Assembly: GCA_964493785.1 (NCBI GenBank)
Contig: CAZBPM010000005.1
Span: 124,001 to 188,000, forward strand
DNA length: 64,000 nucleotides
Reading direction: 5' to 3'
DNA from: Hyphomicrobium_A sp964493785
Lineage (GTDB): Bacteria > Pseudomonadota > Alphaproteobacteria > Rhizobiales > Hyphomicrobiaceae
Below are positions 1 through 7,089 of the stretch, piece after piece (positions within the stretch are counted from its first letter, which is position 1; each line of letters opens with the position of its first letter). The notes under the pieces were generated by a model. The model worked only from the letters and a program-made list of their open reading frames with translations, ran no database searches and had not been told where the DNA came from. Both the position numbers and the translations under genes were made by a program.

Positions 1-69
1 CGCTAGCGCGGTGAGAACGAGCGCGGCCAGCAGCATCGCCGCCGAGCGAAGCGATCGACAAGCATGCAT
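1..69 (-). CDS. Partial exported protein: N-terminal signal peptide only
   Basis: Reading leftward from an ATG at 69, 23 codons stay open to the window edge. They encode a short basic start (MHACRSLRSA) followed by a hydrophobic stretch (MLLAALVLTALA), which is a typical Sec signal peptide. The mature protein lies outside the window, so no function can be given. The start is a guess because the reading frame stays open further upstream. The signal-peptide character is seen directly; that this is a gene is inferred. Confidence 0.45.
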   Translation of the reverse strand, partial: MHACRSLRSAAMLLAALVLTALA

Positions 70-369
70 GCCGACGTTTGGCTGTGCCGATCCTGGCCTG
101 GACGACATCGATAGCACCTAAGGACGGTTCGAGGGCTTCGCGCTTGTAGTCCAGAATGCCCTATGGAGCCCCTACCCGCATCCCCCAAACGGACGAGACG
201 CGAGGGTGTTAGCGAGGTCGAAGCGAGCCGTCTGTGCTGGCGAGCTATCTCCTCTAATCGATAGAGAAATCAGTTCCCTAGGTGATAGACAACGAAAAAG
301 CTGCTGGCGCTGACCAGGCGGTAACCTGAGACATGCCGAACGGAGCCGCGACCACGGACGCGCGCACCA
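70..369. other. Intergenic stretch without a recognised gene
   Basis: Six-frame reading shows only short frames with unusual composition here. No terminator hairpin, RNA gene or recognisable promoter was seen. It probably holds the promoter of the leftward exported-protein gene. Confidence 0.4.
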
Positions 370-522
370 TCACTTCTTGTCGGAGGGTCCGTCTCGCTCC
401 GCGCGCCACAAGTGCAGCACCATCAATTTGATTTTCAGCGGCAGGTCGCGCCATGCGGCGCTGGCCGTGAACTTCTCGAATTTGTCCCGGATCCTGTCTT
501 CGCGCTGTCGGTCGTCACGCAT
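370..522 (-). CDS. Small conserved-type hypothetical protein, 50 aa
   Basis: A 50-residue basic, charged protein (begins MRDDRQREDRIRDKF, ends GPSDKK) with no membrane segment or signal peptide. I chose the ATG at 522 rather than 567 because GAGGG lies about seven bases upstream and because this start leaves a short gap after the preceding gene on the same strand, which ends at 534. The two are probably co-transcribed. I recognise no family. Good ribosome-binding site and operon spacing are the only support for it being real. Confidence 0.45.
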   Translation of the reverse strand: MRDDRQREDRIRDKFEKFTASAAWRDLPLKIKLMVLHLWRAERDGPSDKK

Positions 523-533
523 CTGAAGATCCC

Positions 534-803
534 TCAAGCGGTGCGGGCGTAGGAACGATGCAGCCAAAGGTGCTCGCTCAAAATTGACTCGGTCAGTGCC
601 AGTATCGTGTTCTCGCCTCGGCCGGCAGCCGCAATGACGCTACGCGCCATGGCCAGCCGACCGGCGTTGTCGGGCTCGGCGCCAGTGAGGCGCATCGTTT
701 GAACGGCCGCGTCGATAGCGCTCGCCATGAGCCGCAGGGCATCTGTGTCGAAGATTTCGAGAGGGTGGCGCATCGACGAACTCCGCGACTTATAGGTATT
801 CAA
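534..803 (-). CDS. Small alphaproteobacterial hypothetical protein, up to 89 aa
   Basis: Soluble helical protein. The first residues (MNTYKSRSSS) may not be translated; an internal Met at about position 773 gives MRHPLEIFDTDALRLM. The centre (ALRLMASAIDAA, then RLAMARSVIAAAGRGE) resembles a short helical protein found widely in Rhizobiales next to regulatory genes and usually left unnamed; that resemblance is from memory. It precedes the 50-residue gene with only 11 bases between them. No catalytic motif is visible. Confidence 0.55.
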   Translation of the reverse strand: MNTYKSRSSSMRHPLEIFDTDALRLMASAIDAAVQTMRLTGAEPDNAGRLAMARSVIAAAGRGENTILALTESILSEHLWLHRSYARTA

Positions 804-993
804 CGCGGCGGGGCCGGAACTAGATCCCGCATGCCCAGGAGTTCAACACGCTCAGCTCGGCACCAAGAAGGCGGCCGGCGGTTCCGGCCCCCCTCGCCTG
901 TTGCAGCTCGCTAGATGAAGCGAGTGCAGAGTTAATTTGCATTCGTAACCTGGCGCGGTGACAGCGCAGCCGGTCGAAACATCGGCCGCAAGC

Positions 994-1018
994 GGAACAA
1001 TTGAGATAGCGATCGGTT
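994..1018 (+). promoter_or_regulatory. EcfG-type stress promoter (GGAAC-N16-GGTT)
   Basis: GGAAC at 994-998, 16 bases, then GGTT at 1015-1018, one mismatch from the alphaproteobacterial EcfG consensus GGAAC-N16/17-CGTT. The predicted transcript starts near 1025, about 28 bases before the ATG of the PRC-barrel gene. EcfG itself is encoded at 54313-54897. Confidence 0.55.
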
Positions 1019-1052
1019 GTCCAACGAGAAGAAGAAAACTCGGAGGATCTCA

Positions 1053-1415
1053 ATGGCTAAAGCTACGTCGCATCCCGATCATCGCCTCATATCGAGCGAG
1101 GATGTTGAGGGCACCAATGTCTACGGCGCGGGAAACAAGTCCATCGGTGAGATCGATCATCTGTTGATCGACAAACCGTCCGGTCGTGTCGCCTATGCCG
1201 TCATGAGCTTCGGCGGTTTCCTCGGACTGGCGCACAGCCATTACCCGATTCCGTGGACAGCCCTTCAGTTCGATACGACGCTGAACGGCTACCGTACGAA
1301 CATCACCGAGGCGCAGCTCCGCGACGCGCCAGACTTTTCCGATGATGCCTGGTCTGATCGCGGCTGGGAAAGCAAGACGCATCAGCATTACGGCAGCCCG
1401 ACTTACTGGGACTGA
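1053..1415 (+). CDS. PRC-barrel domain protein, 120 aa
   Basis: Cytoplasmic protein with one PRC-barrel domain at about residues 15-85, recognised by the pattern of a short conserved start (HRLISSEDVEGTNVYG), then SIGEIDHLLIDKPSGRVAYAV and an aliphatic beta pattern ending in PIPWTAL. PRC-barrels are small beta-barrel modules that bind protein partners or RNA; free-standing copies are common among stress-induced proteins of Rhizobiales, but their roles are mostly unknown. Start at 1053 is supported by GGAGG at 1041-1045. The tail is rich in Asp, Trp and His. An EcfG-type promoter directly upstream suggests general-stress induction. A second, secreted PRC-barrel gene lies at 61213. Confidence 0.85.
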   Translation: MAKATSHPDHRLISSEDVEGTNVYGAGNKSIGEIDHLLIDKPSGRVAYAVMSFGGFLGLAHSHYPIPWTALQFDTTLNGYRTNITEAQLRDAPDFSDDAWSDRGWESKTHQHYGSPTYWD

Positions 1416-1436
1416 CAGCGTTATTAGTCTTGGCGT

Positions 1437-1463
1437 GATGGGCAGGCCGTTTGCTTGCCCATC
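1437..1463. terminator. Hairpin after the PRC-barrel gene
   Basis: GATGGGCA at 1437-1444 pairs perfectly with TGCCCATC at 1456-1463 around an 11-base loop. No T-tract follows on the plus strand, so this may be a weak terminator or a hairpin in the leader of the next gene. Confidence 0.4.
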
Positions 1464-1482
1464 AAAACGAGCGAGATTTGCT

Positions 1483-2058
1483 ATGAGGTTTTCAAGGTCG
1501 GCTTACGCCGCCGTGATTGTATTCAGCGCGGGGCTGGTTGTTGCGCCCATGTCGGCGATGGCTCAATCCTCGGGAGGGTCGGGCGGTGGTGGCGGTTCTT
1601 CTGGTGGTGGGGCATCGAGTAGTGGTGGCAGCGCGGGCTCTTCGCCGAGCCGCGGTTCCGGCGCGGCGGGAGCGGGGACGAATGCCGCCGCAGCGCACAG
1701 TTCGGCTTCGCCGACCGCCACACCGGGCCGAAGCCGCGCGCAGGAGAACACCTTGCAGCGATCAAAGGAGCTGCGCAATTCCCTGCCACCATCGCAATCG
1801 CCTCCCGAGGCGGGCGACGATCGCGGGCGGACCGGCGATGTCCGGCGAGATGCCGAAGGTGGTTCGGCGGGGCTGCTCAACCGCGCAGATCCCAACCGGC
1901 GCGAACCCAACGAGCTATCGTCGGGCGGCAGTGCGCGTCACGGTGCGGCGGGCAAGACCATGGCAGAATGTGAAGCCGCTTGGGATTCCAAGACCCACAT
2001 GTCGAAGGAGACGTGGCGCGATACTTGCCGCCGCACGCTGACGGAACCTCATCTGTGA
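1483..2058 (+). CDS. Secreted Gly/Ser-rich low-complexity protein, 191 aa
   Basis: Starts with a clear signal peptide (basic RFSRS, hydrophobic core, cleavage after PMSAMAQ) followed by about 30 residues almost entirely Gly and Ser, then a disordered segment rich in Ala, Arg, Pro and Ser. The last 25 residues are different: a compact module with two cysteines and aromatic residues (CEAAWDSKTHMSKETW, then DTC). I have seen similar two-Cys tails in other Rhizobiales exported proteins but know no function. Likely periplasmic or surface-attached. The longer open frame upstream to 1342 overlaps the PRC-barrel gene and is not used, because the signal peptide begins at 1483. Confidence 0.65.
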   Translation: MRFSRSAYAAVIVFSAGLVVAPMSAMAQSSGGSGGGGGSSGGGASSSGGSAGSSPSRGSGAAGAGTNAAAAHSSASPTATPGRSRAQENTLQRSKELRNSLPPSQSPPEAGDDRGRTGDVRRDAEGGSAGLLNRADPNRREPNELSSGGSARHGAAGKTMAECEAAWDSKTHMSKETWRDTCRRTLTEPHL

Positions 2059-2077
2059 GGGCAGTAGTGCGACGGCG

Positions 2078-2431
2078 TCAGCGGTTATTGCTGCCGTCGC
2101 GGCGCGCGGCAACGGAGCGCTCCTTATCTTTCGGCGTCAACGCTCCGGCGCTGGATTCTCCCTTGCGGTCGACCGAGAACGAAGGCGTCTTCTCAGTGTC
2201 CTTCTCGGTCGCAGGTGAATCGGCGTTTTCATCGCTGCCGCTTGCTTGCTTGCGCGTGACGTTGCCGGCGAGCTCTTCGACCAGGGCGACATCCAGCTTC
2301 GCGGGCTTCCGGTGAAGCGGCCGATCCGGGCCTGAGCCGCTTGCTTCTCCGATTGCTACAGGATCGCTCGCAGGGAAAGTCGCCTTGAGTGCCGCGTCGA
2401 GCTCGTTCTGCTCGTCTGACCGCTTCGTCAT
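2078..2431 (-). CDS. Intrinsically disordered stress-type hypothetical protein, 117 aa
   Basis: The N-terminus contains LDAALKATFPASDPVA, a short motif recurrent in small alphaproteobacterial proteins of unknown role. The remainder is charged and low in hydrophobics (Ser, Glu, Lys, Asp rich), so it is probably unstructured. There is no signal peptide or membrane segment. GGAGAGG precedes the ATG at a normal distance. Its promoter is the leftward reading of the symmetric EcfG site at 2501-2528, which suggests that it belongs to the general-stress regulon. Function unknown. Confidence 0.65.
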   Translation of the reverse strand: MTKRSDEQNELDAALKATFPASDPVAIGEASGSGPDRPLHRKPAKLDVALVEELAGNVTRKQASGSDENADSPATEKDTEKTPSFSVDRKGESSAGALTPKDKERSVAARRDGSNNR

Positions 2432-2500
2432 CGTGATACCTCTCCAGATCGGAAGTGATTAACGGCGGCCACGCGCAACCCGCCGAGCATTCTGGCCACA

Positions 2501-2528
2501 GGAACGCGCCCGCGTTGGCAGTCGTTCC
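2501..2528. promoter_or_regulatory. Symmetric EcfG-type promoter reading both ways
   Basis: Plus strand: GGAAC 2501-2505, 17 bases, CGTT 2523-2526. Minus strand: GGAAC at 2528-2524, 17 bases, CGTT at 2506-2503. Both match the EcfG consensus perfectly because GGAACG and CGTTCC form an inverted repeat. Leftward it serves the 2431 gene, rightward the lipoprotein gene at 2582. Confidence 0.7.
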
Positions 2529-2581
2529 GCTGGATGGGGAACCTTCGAAGCAGATTGAAATTAACTGCGTGGAGAAACGCA

Positions 2582-2836
2582 TTGCGCCACGCATTAACAA
2601 CTCTTGCCGTAGCAGCGGTTTTGGCCGGATGCGCCGTGTCGACTGATCGACAATCGCTGGGTTACGGCGACTATGTCGGCTATACGTGCGACCAGCTCGG
2701 GCAGGAAGCGCTGCGTCTGATGCGAATCGCGGCCAGCCGCAACGAGCATCTGATTGCGGATGACCGGGCGCGGCGTGATACTGCGATGCGCCAGCTTGCG
2801 ACGGTGAAGCGCGCCAGTAGCGACAAGGGCTGCTGA
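2582..2836 (+). CDS. Small putative lipoprotein, 84 aa
   Basis: I start this gene at a TTG at 2582, preceded by GGAG at about nine bases, which gives a short basic N-terminus, a hydrophobic stretch (LTTLAVAAVLAGC) and a lipobox whose Cys would be lipidated. A start at the ATG 2534 would leave almost no leader behind the predicted EcfG transcript and add an unusual N-terminus. After the lipobox comes a helical region (YTCDQLGQEALRLMRIAA) with charged residues, a pattern common in small envelope lipoproteins. No family name is known to me. Expected in the inner or outer membrane facing the periplasm, and stress-induced if the promoter assignment is right. Confidence 0.6.
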   Translation: MRHALTTLAVAAVLAGCAVSTDRQSLGYGDYVGYTCDQLGQEALRLMRIAASRNEHLIADDRARRDTAMRQLATVKRASSDKGC

Positions 2837-2981
2837 GAGAGCGCCGATTCTAGAACTTGCGCCGTTCGCTTGGAAATCCATCCATGTCAGATTTTTCTGG
2901 ACTGCACCGTTGCGATGGCGCACCCACCCCGTCGGATCGGGTGCGGGCGTGAGATGGCTGCCGGGCGCGCAAGGGTAAGCG

Positions 2982-3686
2982 ATGGACCGAATTAGTGCGC
3001 TTCTGTTCGACAAGGACGGAACGATCCTCGACTTCTACAAGACGTGGGTTCCGATCAATCGGGATATGGCGCTCGATGCCGCCGGCGGTGATGCCGCATT
3101 GGCCTGGGAGCTGCTGCGTGCCGGTGGGCACAATCCGGAGACGGACATGATTGCGCCGGGTGCGGTGTTGTCGGCTGCCGGTGTCGAAGGTATCGCGGCG
3201 TGTTTCGCCGAAGTGTTAGGTGAGCGCGCACCAGCCGATTTGGACGAGATCGTGCGCCGCAACTTTCGAGATGGGGGTGCGCGGCACGCCGTCCTGATCG
3301 AGGGAGCGCTCGAAGAAGTCGGAAGAATGCGCGGGCGCGGATATGGGATCGGGGTGGCGACGAACGATACCTTGGATGGGCTGCACGCCTCGCTCGGGCG
3401 CTTCAGCAATCTCGCAACAGCGTTCGACTATCTCGCAGGCTGCGATAGCGGACACGGCGCCAAGCCGGAGCCTGGAATGGGGCTGGCGTTTGCAGAGGCG
3501 ATTGGGCTTGCGCCTTCAGCCTGCGCGATCATCGGCGATTCCATTCACGATCTGGACATGGGAAAACGGGCCGGCTTCGGCATGCGCATCGGCGTGCTGA
3601 CGGGGCCGGCGCGGCGCGAGGATCTCGAGGGCCACGCCGATGTCGTGATCAGTAGTATTTTAGATCTGGGGAATGTGCTGCGATAA
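2982..3686 (+). CDS. HAD-superfamily phosphatase, Gph-like
   Basis: 234-residue cytoplasmic hydrolase of the haloacid dehalogenase superfamily. Motif I is LLFDKDGTILDF near residues 8-19, with the first Asp as nucleophile; motif II is the ATN segment (GVATND); motif III/IV is KPEPGMG followed by IIGDSIHDLDMG. An alpha-helical cap lies between motifs I and II. The overall form matches phosphoglycolate phosphatase and related sugar-phosphate phosphatases, but the substrate cannot be told from sequence. It stands alone, with small unrelated neighbours. Motif I is exact, so catalytic activity is expected. Confidence 0.85.
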   Translation: MDRISALLFDKDGTILDFYKTWVPINRDMALDAAGGDAALAWELLRAGGHNPETDMIAPGAVLSAAGVEGIAACFAEVLGERAPADLDEIVRRNFRDGGARHAVLIEGALEEVGRMRGRGYGIGVATNDTLDGLHASLGRFSNLATAFDYLAGCDSGHGAKPEPGMGLAFAEAIGLAPSACAIIGDSIHDLDMGKRAGFGMRIGVLTGPARREDLEGHADVVISSILDLGNVLR

Positions 3687-3758
3687 GCGTGGCGGATGCG
3701 CGATGCGAGGTGCTCGGAGTAAGCGCTGGGCATTGATCGGAGCTGCAAAGCGGCAGCG

Positions 3759-4043
3759 TTATTCATCATCATCGTCGGAACGTTGGTCGAGCATTCCGGC
3801 GGCGCGTAATTGGTCGAGTGCGCTCCAGCCGGGCGGGGACGCGCGGGTCGTGGACCACCACAGCGCGCCCGATTGGAGCCAGCGATCGCGGAACTCCGCG
3901 TTACGCTCTGTGCGATCCCTGCCGACGCCATCGACGCCGGACTGGAAGCCGCAGCAGGAGCAGATTTCATAAGTCGATCCGCTCTCGGGGTAGAATTCGC
4001 TGAACGCAGGGTAGCCGCAGACGGGACAGCCGGTCTCTGACAT
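3759..4043 (-). CDS. Small zinc-ribbon-like protein, 94 aa
   Basis: The N-terminal half carries two paired cysteines (CPVCGYPAF and YEICSCCGFQSG), a likely zinc ribbon, followed by RDRWLQSGALWWS and a PPGW motif. This arrangement resembles a family of short bacterial cysteine-rich proteins of unknown role. The C-terminus is very acidic (RSDDDDE). It lies 29 bases downstream of the NYN-domain gene on the same strand and may share its transcript. Confidence 0.65.
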   Translation of the reverse strand: MSETGCPVCGYPAFSEFYPESGSTYEICSCCGFQSGVDGVGRDRTERNAEFRDRWLQSGALWWSTTRASPPGWSALDQLRAAGMLDQRSDDDDE

Positions 4044-4072
4044 GAAGCCTCCGGGGCAGCGCCAAACGAGGC

Positions 4073-4636
4073 TCAGCTCTCGGGCGTGCGGATTCGCCGC
4101 CCGACCGGTGACTCCCGGCCGATCTGCTTCTCTAGATCGGCGAGGTCGACGAATTGATCGGCCTGCCGTCGCAACTCATCGGCAACCATCGGCGGCTGCG
4201 TCTGGAGGGTGGACACGACGGCAACGCGTTTGCCCATCTGCTGAAGTGCGGCGACGAGGCTGCGGAAGTCACCGTCACCGGAGAACAGAACCACGTGGTC
4301 GATGTGCGGAGCGAGGCTCATGGCATCGACCGTCAGCTCGATGTCCATGTTTCCCTTCACCTTGCGGCGACCCGCGGCGTCGGTGAACTCCTTCGCCGGC
4401 TTCGTCACCATGGTGAACCCATTGTAGTCGAGCCAATCGACCAGCGGACGAATGGACGAATATTCCTGTTCCTCGACCAACGCGGTGTAGTAGAGCGCGC
4501 GGACGAGCTGCCCCTTTTGGCGGAATAGGTTCAGCAGCCGTTTGTAGTCGATGTCGAAGCCGAGCGCCTTGGCGGCGGCGTAGAGATTTGCGCCATCGAT
4601 GAACAGCGCGATGCGCTCGCTCGGATAGAAATGCAT
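4073..4636 (-). CDS. NYN-domain (LabA/DUF88 type) putative ribonuclease, 187 aa
   Basis: A single NYN domain, a PIN-like nuclease fold. The acidic residues expected in the active site are in FIDGANLY near the start, KGNMDIELTVDAM in the middle and VLFSGDGDF later. Proteins of this group are thought to be metal-dependent RNases acting on RNA in the cytoplasm; the target here is unknown. The start at 4636 (MHFYPSER) was preferred over 4699 because the NYN fold begins straight after it. The extra residues of the longer frame look non-coding. Confidence 0.85.
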   Translation of the reverse strand: MHFYPSERIALFIDGANLYAAAKALGFDIDYKRLLNLFRQKGQLVRALYYTALVEEQEYSSIRPLVDWLDYNGFTMVTKPAKEFTDAAGRRKVKGNMDIELTVDAMSLAPHIDHVVLFSGDGDFRSLVAALQQMGKRVAVVSTLQTQPPMVADELRRQADQFVDLADLEKQIGRESPVGRRIRTPES

Positions 4637-4913
4637 GGCTCGACTTCTGGGTAGCTCCGCGACGATTTCTACAATGCGTCCCGGCTGTGCGAATACCAAG
4701 GCATGTTGTTTGTGTGCTTAACAATATCTGTGCAGCAATCTGACTATAGACCCCTTCGGTTAGCGATGCACTGCCGGAAGCGCGATGCGCTGGAGCGAGA
4801 TCTCGGCGGTGTCGATAATGGGGCTAGGTTTAGCCAACTAAGAGCTGCGAAGCGCTACGCTTGCTCGCCATGCGCGCATGGTGCCGCGTTGAAGCAGGCC
4901 GATCGACCCTTCT

Positions 4914-5879
4914 CTACGCTTCCTGGTCATGCTTCGGGGTAAGTTTCGCGCCGACATGCGCCTCACCACGCTCTGCCGCGAGGCACTCCTGCCGATGGCG
5001 TTCGCGGTAGCCAGCGCGCTTCTCATCGGTGCGCTGTGAGTGGCATGCCGGGCAGCTTACGCCGGCTTCGTAAAGTTCCGAAGCTCGGTCGGATGCGCTG
5101 AGCGGCAGGCGGCAAGCGCGGCAGAGATCGTAGGTTCCTCGGGCAAGGCCGTGGCCAACTGTGACCCGCTCGTCAAAGACGAAGCACTCACCGTGCCACA
5201 AGCTCTGCTCCGCGGGCACCTGCTCCAGATACTTCAGTATGCCGCCCTGCAGGTGATAGACCTCGTCGATGCCTTCAGACCTGAGGAACGCAGTAGACTT
5301 CTCGCAGCGGATGCCGCCGGTGCAGAACATTGCGACTTTCGGTGCAACACCTTGTCCGAGAAGACGCTCGCGCTCTGCTCTGAACCAGGCAGGAAACTCG
5401 CGGAAGGTTTTGGTCTTAGGATTGATGGCGCCCTCGAAGGTGCCGACCGCCACCTCGTAATCGTTTCTGGTGTCTATGAGGATGGTGCCAGGCTCGCGGA
5501 TCAGAGCGTTCCAGTCGAGCGGTGGCACGTAACGGCCGACGCTGCCGACTGGATCGATATCCGGCTGGCCCATCGTCACAATCTCGCGCTTGAGACGCAC
5601 CTTCATGCGGTAGAAGGGCTGAGCCTGCGCGCGTGAGAACTTCACCTCGAGACCTGTCTCGCCGAAAGACGCGTGAATGTGATCCAGTACACGCGCAATA
5701 GCGCAGTCGCTTCCAGCGATGGTGCCGTTGATACCCTCCGAAGCGATGAGAATCGTGCCTTTGACGCCTTGAGCGCAGCAGAGCTTTGCCAACGGGCCGC
5801 GAGCTTTCGCGCAGTCATCGATCGGCGTGAACTTGTAGAGCGCCGCAACGGATATTGGCAGGGTGTTTTCCGTCATCAA
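4914..5879 (-). CDS. trhO: tRNA uridine hydroxylase TrhO (rhodanese family), 321 aa
   Basis: Oxygen-dependent tRNA U34 hydroxylase (formerly YceA), which makes 5-hydroxyuridine at the wobble position on the route to cmo5U/mcmo5U. The N-terminal domain (residues 1-110) has the typical GTILIASEGINGTIAG signature. The rhodanese domain (about 120-220) carries CTGGIRCEK at 186-194 with the catalytic Cys. A C-terminal zinc-like segment has CRACRLPLS and CPACHSQR. Length and all motifs match the family. Known members act in the cytoplasm on tRNA. No operon partner is evident. Confidence 0.93.
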   Translation of the reverse strand: MMTENTLPISVAALYKFTPIDDCAKARGPLAKLCCAQGVKGTILIASEGINGTIAGSDCAIARVLDHIHASFGETGLEVKFSRAQAQPFYRMKVRLKREIVTMGQPDIDPVGSVGRYVPPLDWNALIREPGTILIDTRNDYEVAVGTFEGAINPKTKTFREFPAWFRAERERLLGQGVAPKVAMFCTGGIRCEKSTAFLRSEGIDEVYHLQGGILKYLEQVPAEQSLWHGECFVFDERVTVGHGLARGTYDLCRACRLPLSASDRASELYEAGVSCPACHSQRTDEKRAGYRERHRQECLAAERGEAHVGAKLTPKHDQEA

Positions 5880-6082
5880 TCAGAGTCCGTTCGGCCATTG
5901 GAAGTTGCGAGAGCCGGGTCCGTTAAAGACGACATGATCGGCTCCGTGCCGTGCAGCTCACTGCTGAGGCGATCGCGTAGGCCTCGCGGCGCGGCTCGTG
6001 CCGGGCTTTTTTAGCCCGACGGATGACACGGTTCAAATCCTCGCGCGATTGCTCGAGCCGCGCGCTCGACCAGCCACGTCCA

Positions 6083-6132
6083 TTGACAGCCGAGTTAGGT
6101 CGCACTAACTCTTGTGGTTAGGTAACGCTAAC
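6083..6132 (+). promoter_or_regulatory. Promoter with two TTAGG-type palindromic operators
   Basis: TTGACA at 6083-6088 could be a -35 box, with a weak -10 (TAACTC, 6106-6111) 17 bases later. Between and over them lies GAGTTAG-N6-CTAACTC (6092-6111), and 23 bp further, centre to centre, GTTAG-N6-CTAAC (6117-6132). A third half-site CCTAAC is at 6146-6151. The half-sites look like those of DtxR/MntR-type metal repressors. The position fits repression of the downstream metal-import operon when metal is plentiful. Confidence 0.55.
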
Positions 6133-6180
6133 AAACGATGGCGTGCCTAACGATTTAATTGTATTGTTGGGGGAGTTGGT

Positions 6181-7050
6181 ATGCGTCGGGCGTGCGTGCT
6201 GCGTTTCGCGGCCTCAATCGGGATGTTTTTAGGAGCTTCGGACCTATCGATGGCGGGTGAAAAGAGCAGGTACAGCCTCTTCGCGCCGACGCCAGACCGC
6301 CTGCTGCGCGACATGACGACGGATCGGCCCGATACGACGGAGAGCCCGTTCACCATCGATGCCGGGCGTGTGCAGATCGAGAGCAACGTCTTCAGCTATG
6401 CACGGTCTCGACCGGACGCCGCGGGTATCGCCGAGGATTCGTTCGAGTTTGCGACCACGAACGTACGCATCGGGCTGACCAACGAAGCGGAGATCAACTT
6501 CGTCTGGCACGCTTACGGCAGCGTGAGGGCGGAGCACGGCGGCGTACATGCCGGAAGGAATTCCGGCACGGGAGGGTTCGACATTCGCGGCAAGATCAAT
6601 TTCTGGGGCAACGACACTTTCGAGCAGGTCGGCTCGGCCTTGGCGGTGCTGCCGTTCGTTACGTTGCCTACGGATGCCGGCAACGGCATCAGCCCGGAGT
6701 TCGTGGAGGGTGGATTTATTGTGCCGCTGGCCGTGACGCTGCCGCACAATTTCGGCTTGGGGATCAATGGCGGCGCTGTCTGGATCAGGAACGAAGACGC
6801 ATCCGGCCACCACGCGGAGTACACCGGCACGGCGTCGCTGGCGTATGAATGGAGCGATCAGCTCGGCACCTATTGCGAGATTGCGGTGACACTCAACACC
6901 GGCGATCCGCGTGGCGATGTTGTCGTTCTCGGGGGAGGCCTGACGTACGCGGTGAATGACAATCTACAACTCGATGCGGGAGTGAACTTCGGGGTCACCG
7001 ATGCGTCCGATCGTTTCAGTCCTTTCATCGGTCTGGCGCAGCGCTTCTAG
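6181..7050 (+). CDS. Outer-membrane beta-barrel protein (MetA-pathway/transporter type), 289 aa
   Basis: Signal peptide at residues 1-25 (basic MRRACVLRF, cleavage near SMAG). The mature part has alternating polar/aliphatic strands and ends in an aromatic residue (LAQRF), as expected of a beta-barrel. The stretch TTDRPDTTESPFTIDAG is characteristic of the outer-membrane family annotated as transporter or phenol MetA-like (PF13557 type). Located first in the operon behind the palindromic operators, 39 bases before the substrate-binding protein gene, so it may help the metal across the outer membrane. That role is inferred from position only. Confidence 0.75.
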   Translation: MRRACVLRFAASIGMFLGASDLSMAGEKSRYSLFAPTPDRLLRDMTTDRPDTTESPFTIDAGRVQIESNVFSYARSRPDAAGIAEDSFEFATTNVRIGLTNEAEINFVWHAYGSVRAEHGGVHAGRNSGTGGFDIRGKINFWGNDTFEQVGSALAVLPFVTLPTDAGNGISPEFVEGGFIVPLAVTLPHNFGLGINGGAVWIRNEDASGHHAEYTGTASLAYEWSDQLGTYCEIAVTLNTGDPRGDVVVLGGGLTYAVNDNLQLDAGVNFGVTDASDRFSPFIGLAQRF

Positions 7051-7089
7051 GTCGGTGTGCAGCCGCAATCATCTACAGGAGAACCAGCA

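Noticed and set aside
1492..1910. Long Arg/Pro/Ala-rich frames on both strands over the Gly/Ser-rich gene
   Set aside because: They are shadows of a GC-rich repetitive coding sequence. The frame with the signal peptide explains the region.
5923..6105. 60-residue minus-strand frame (MRPNSAVNGRGW...)
   Set aside because: No ribosome-binding site was seen, its start codon lies inside the first metal-operon palindrome, and its protein has no recognisable feature. Low-grade hairpin GGGCTTTTTTAGCCC lies within it. Not supported as a gene.
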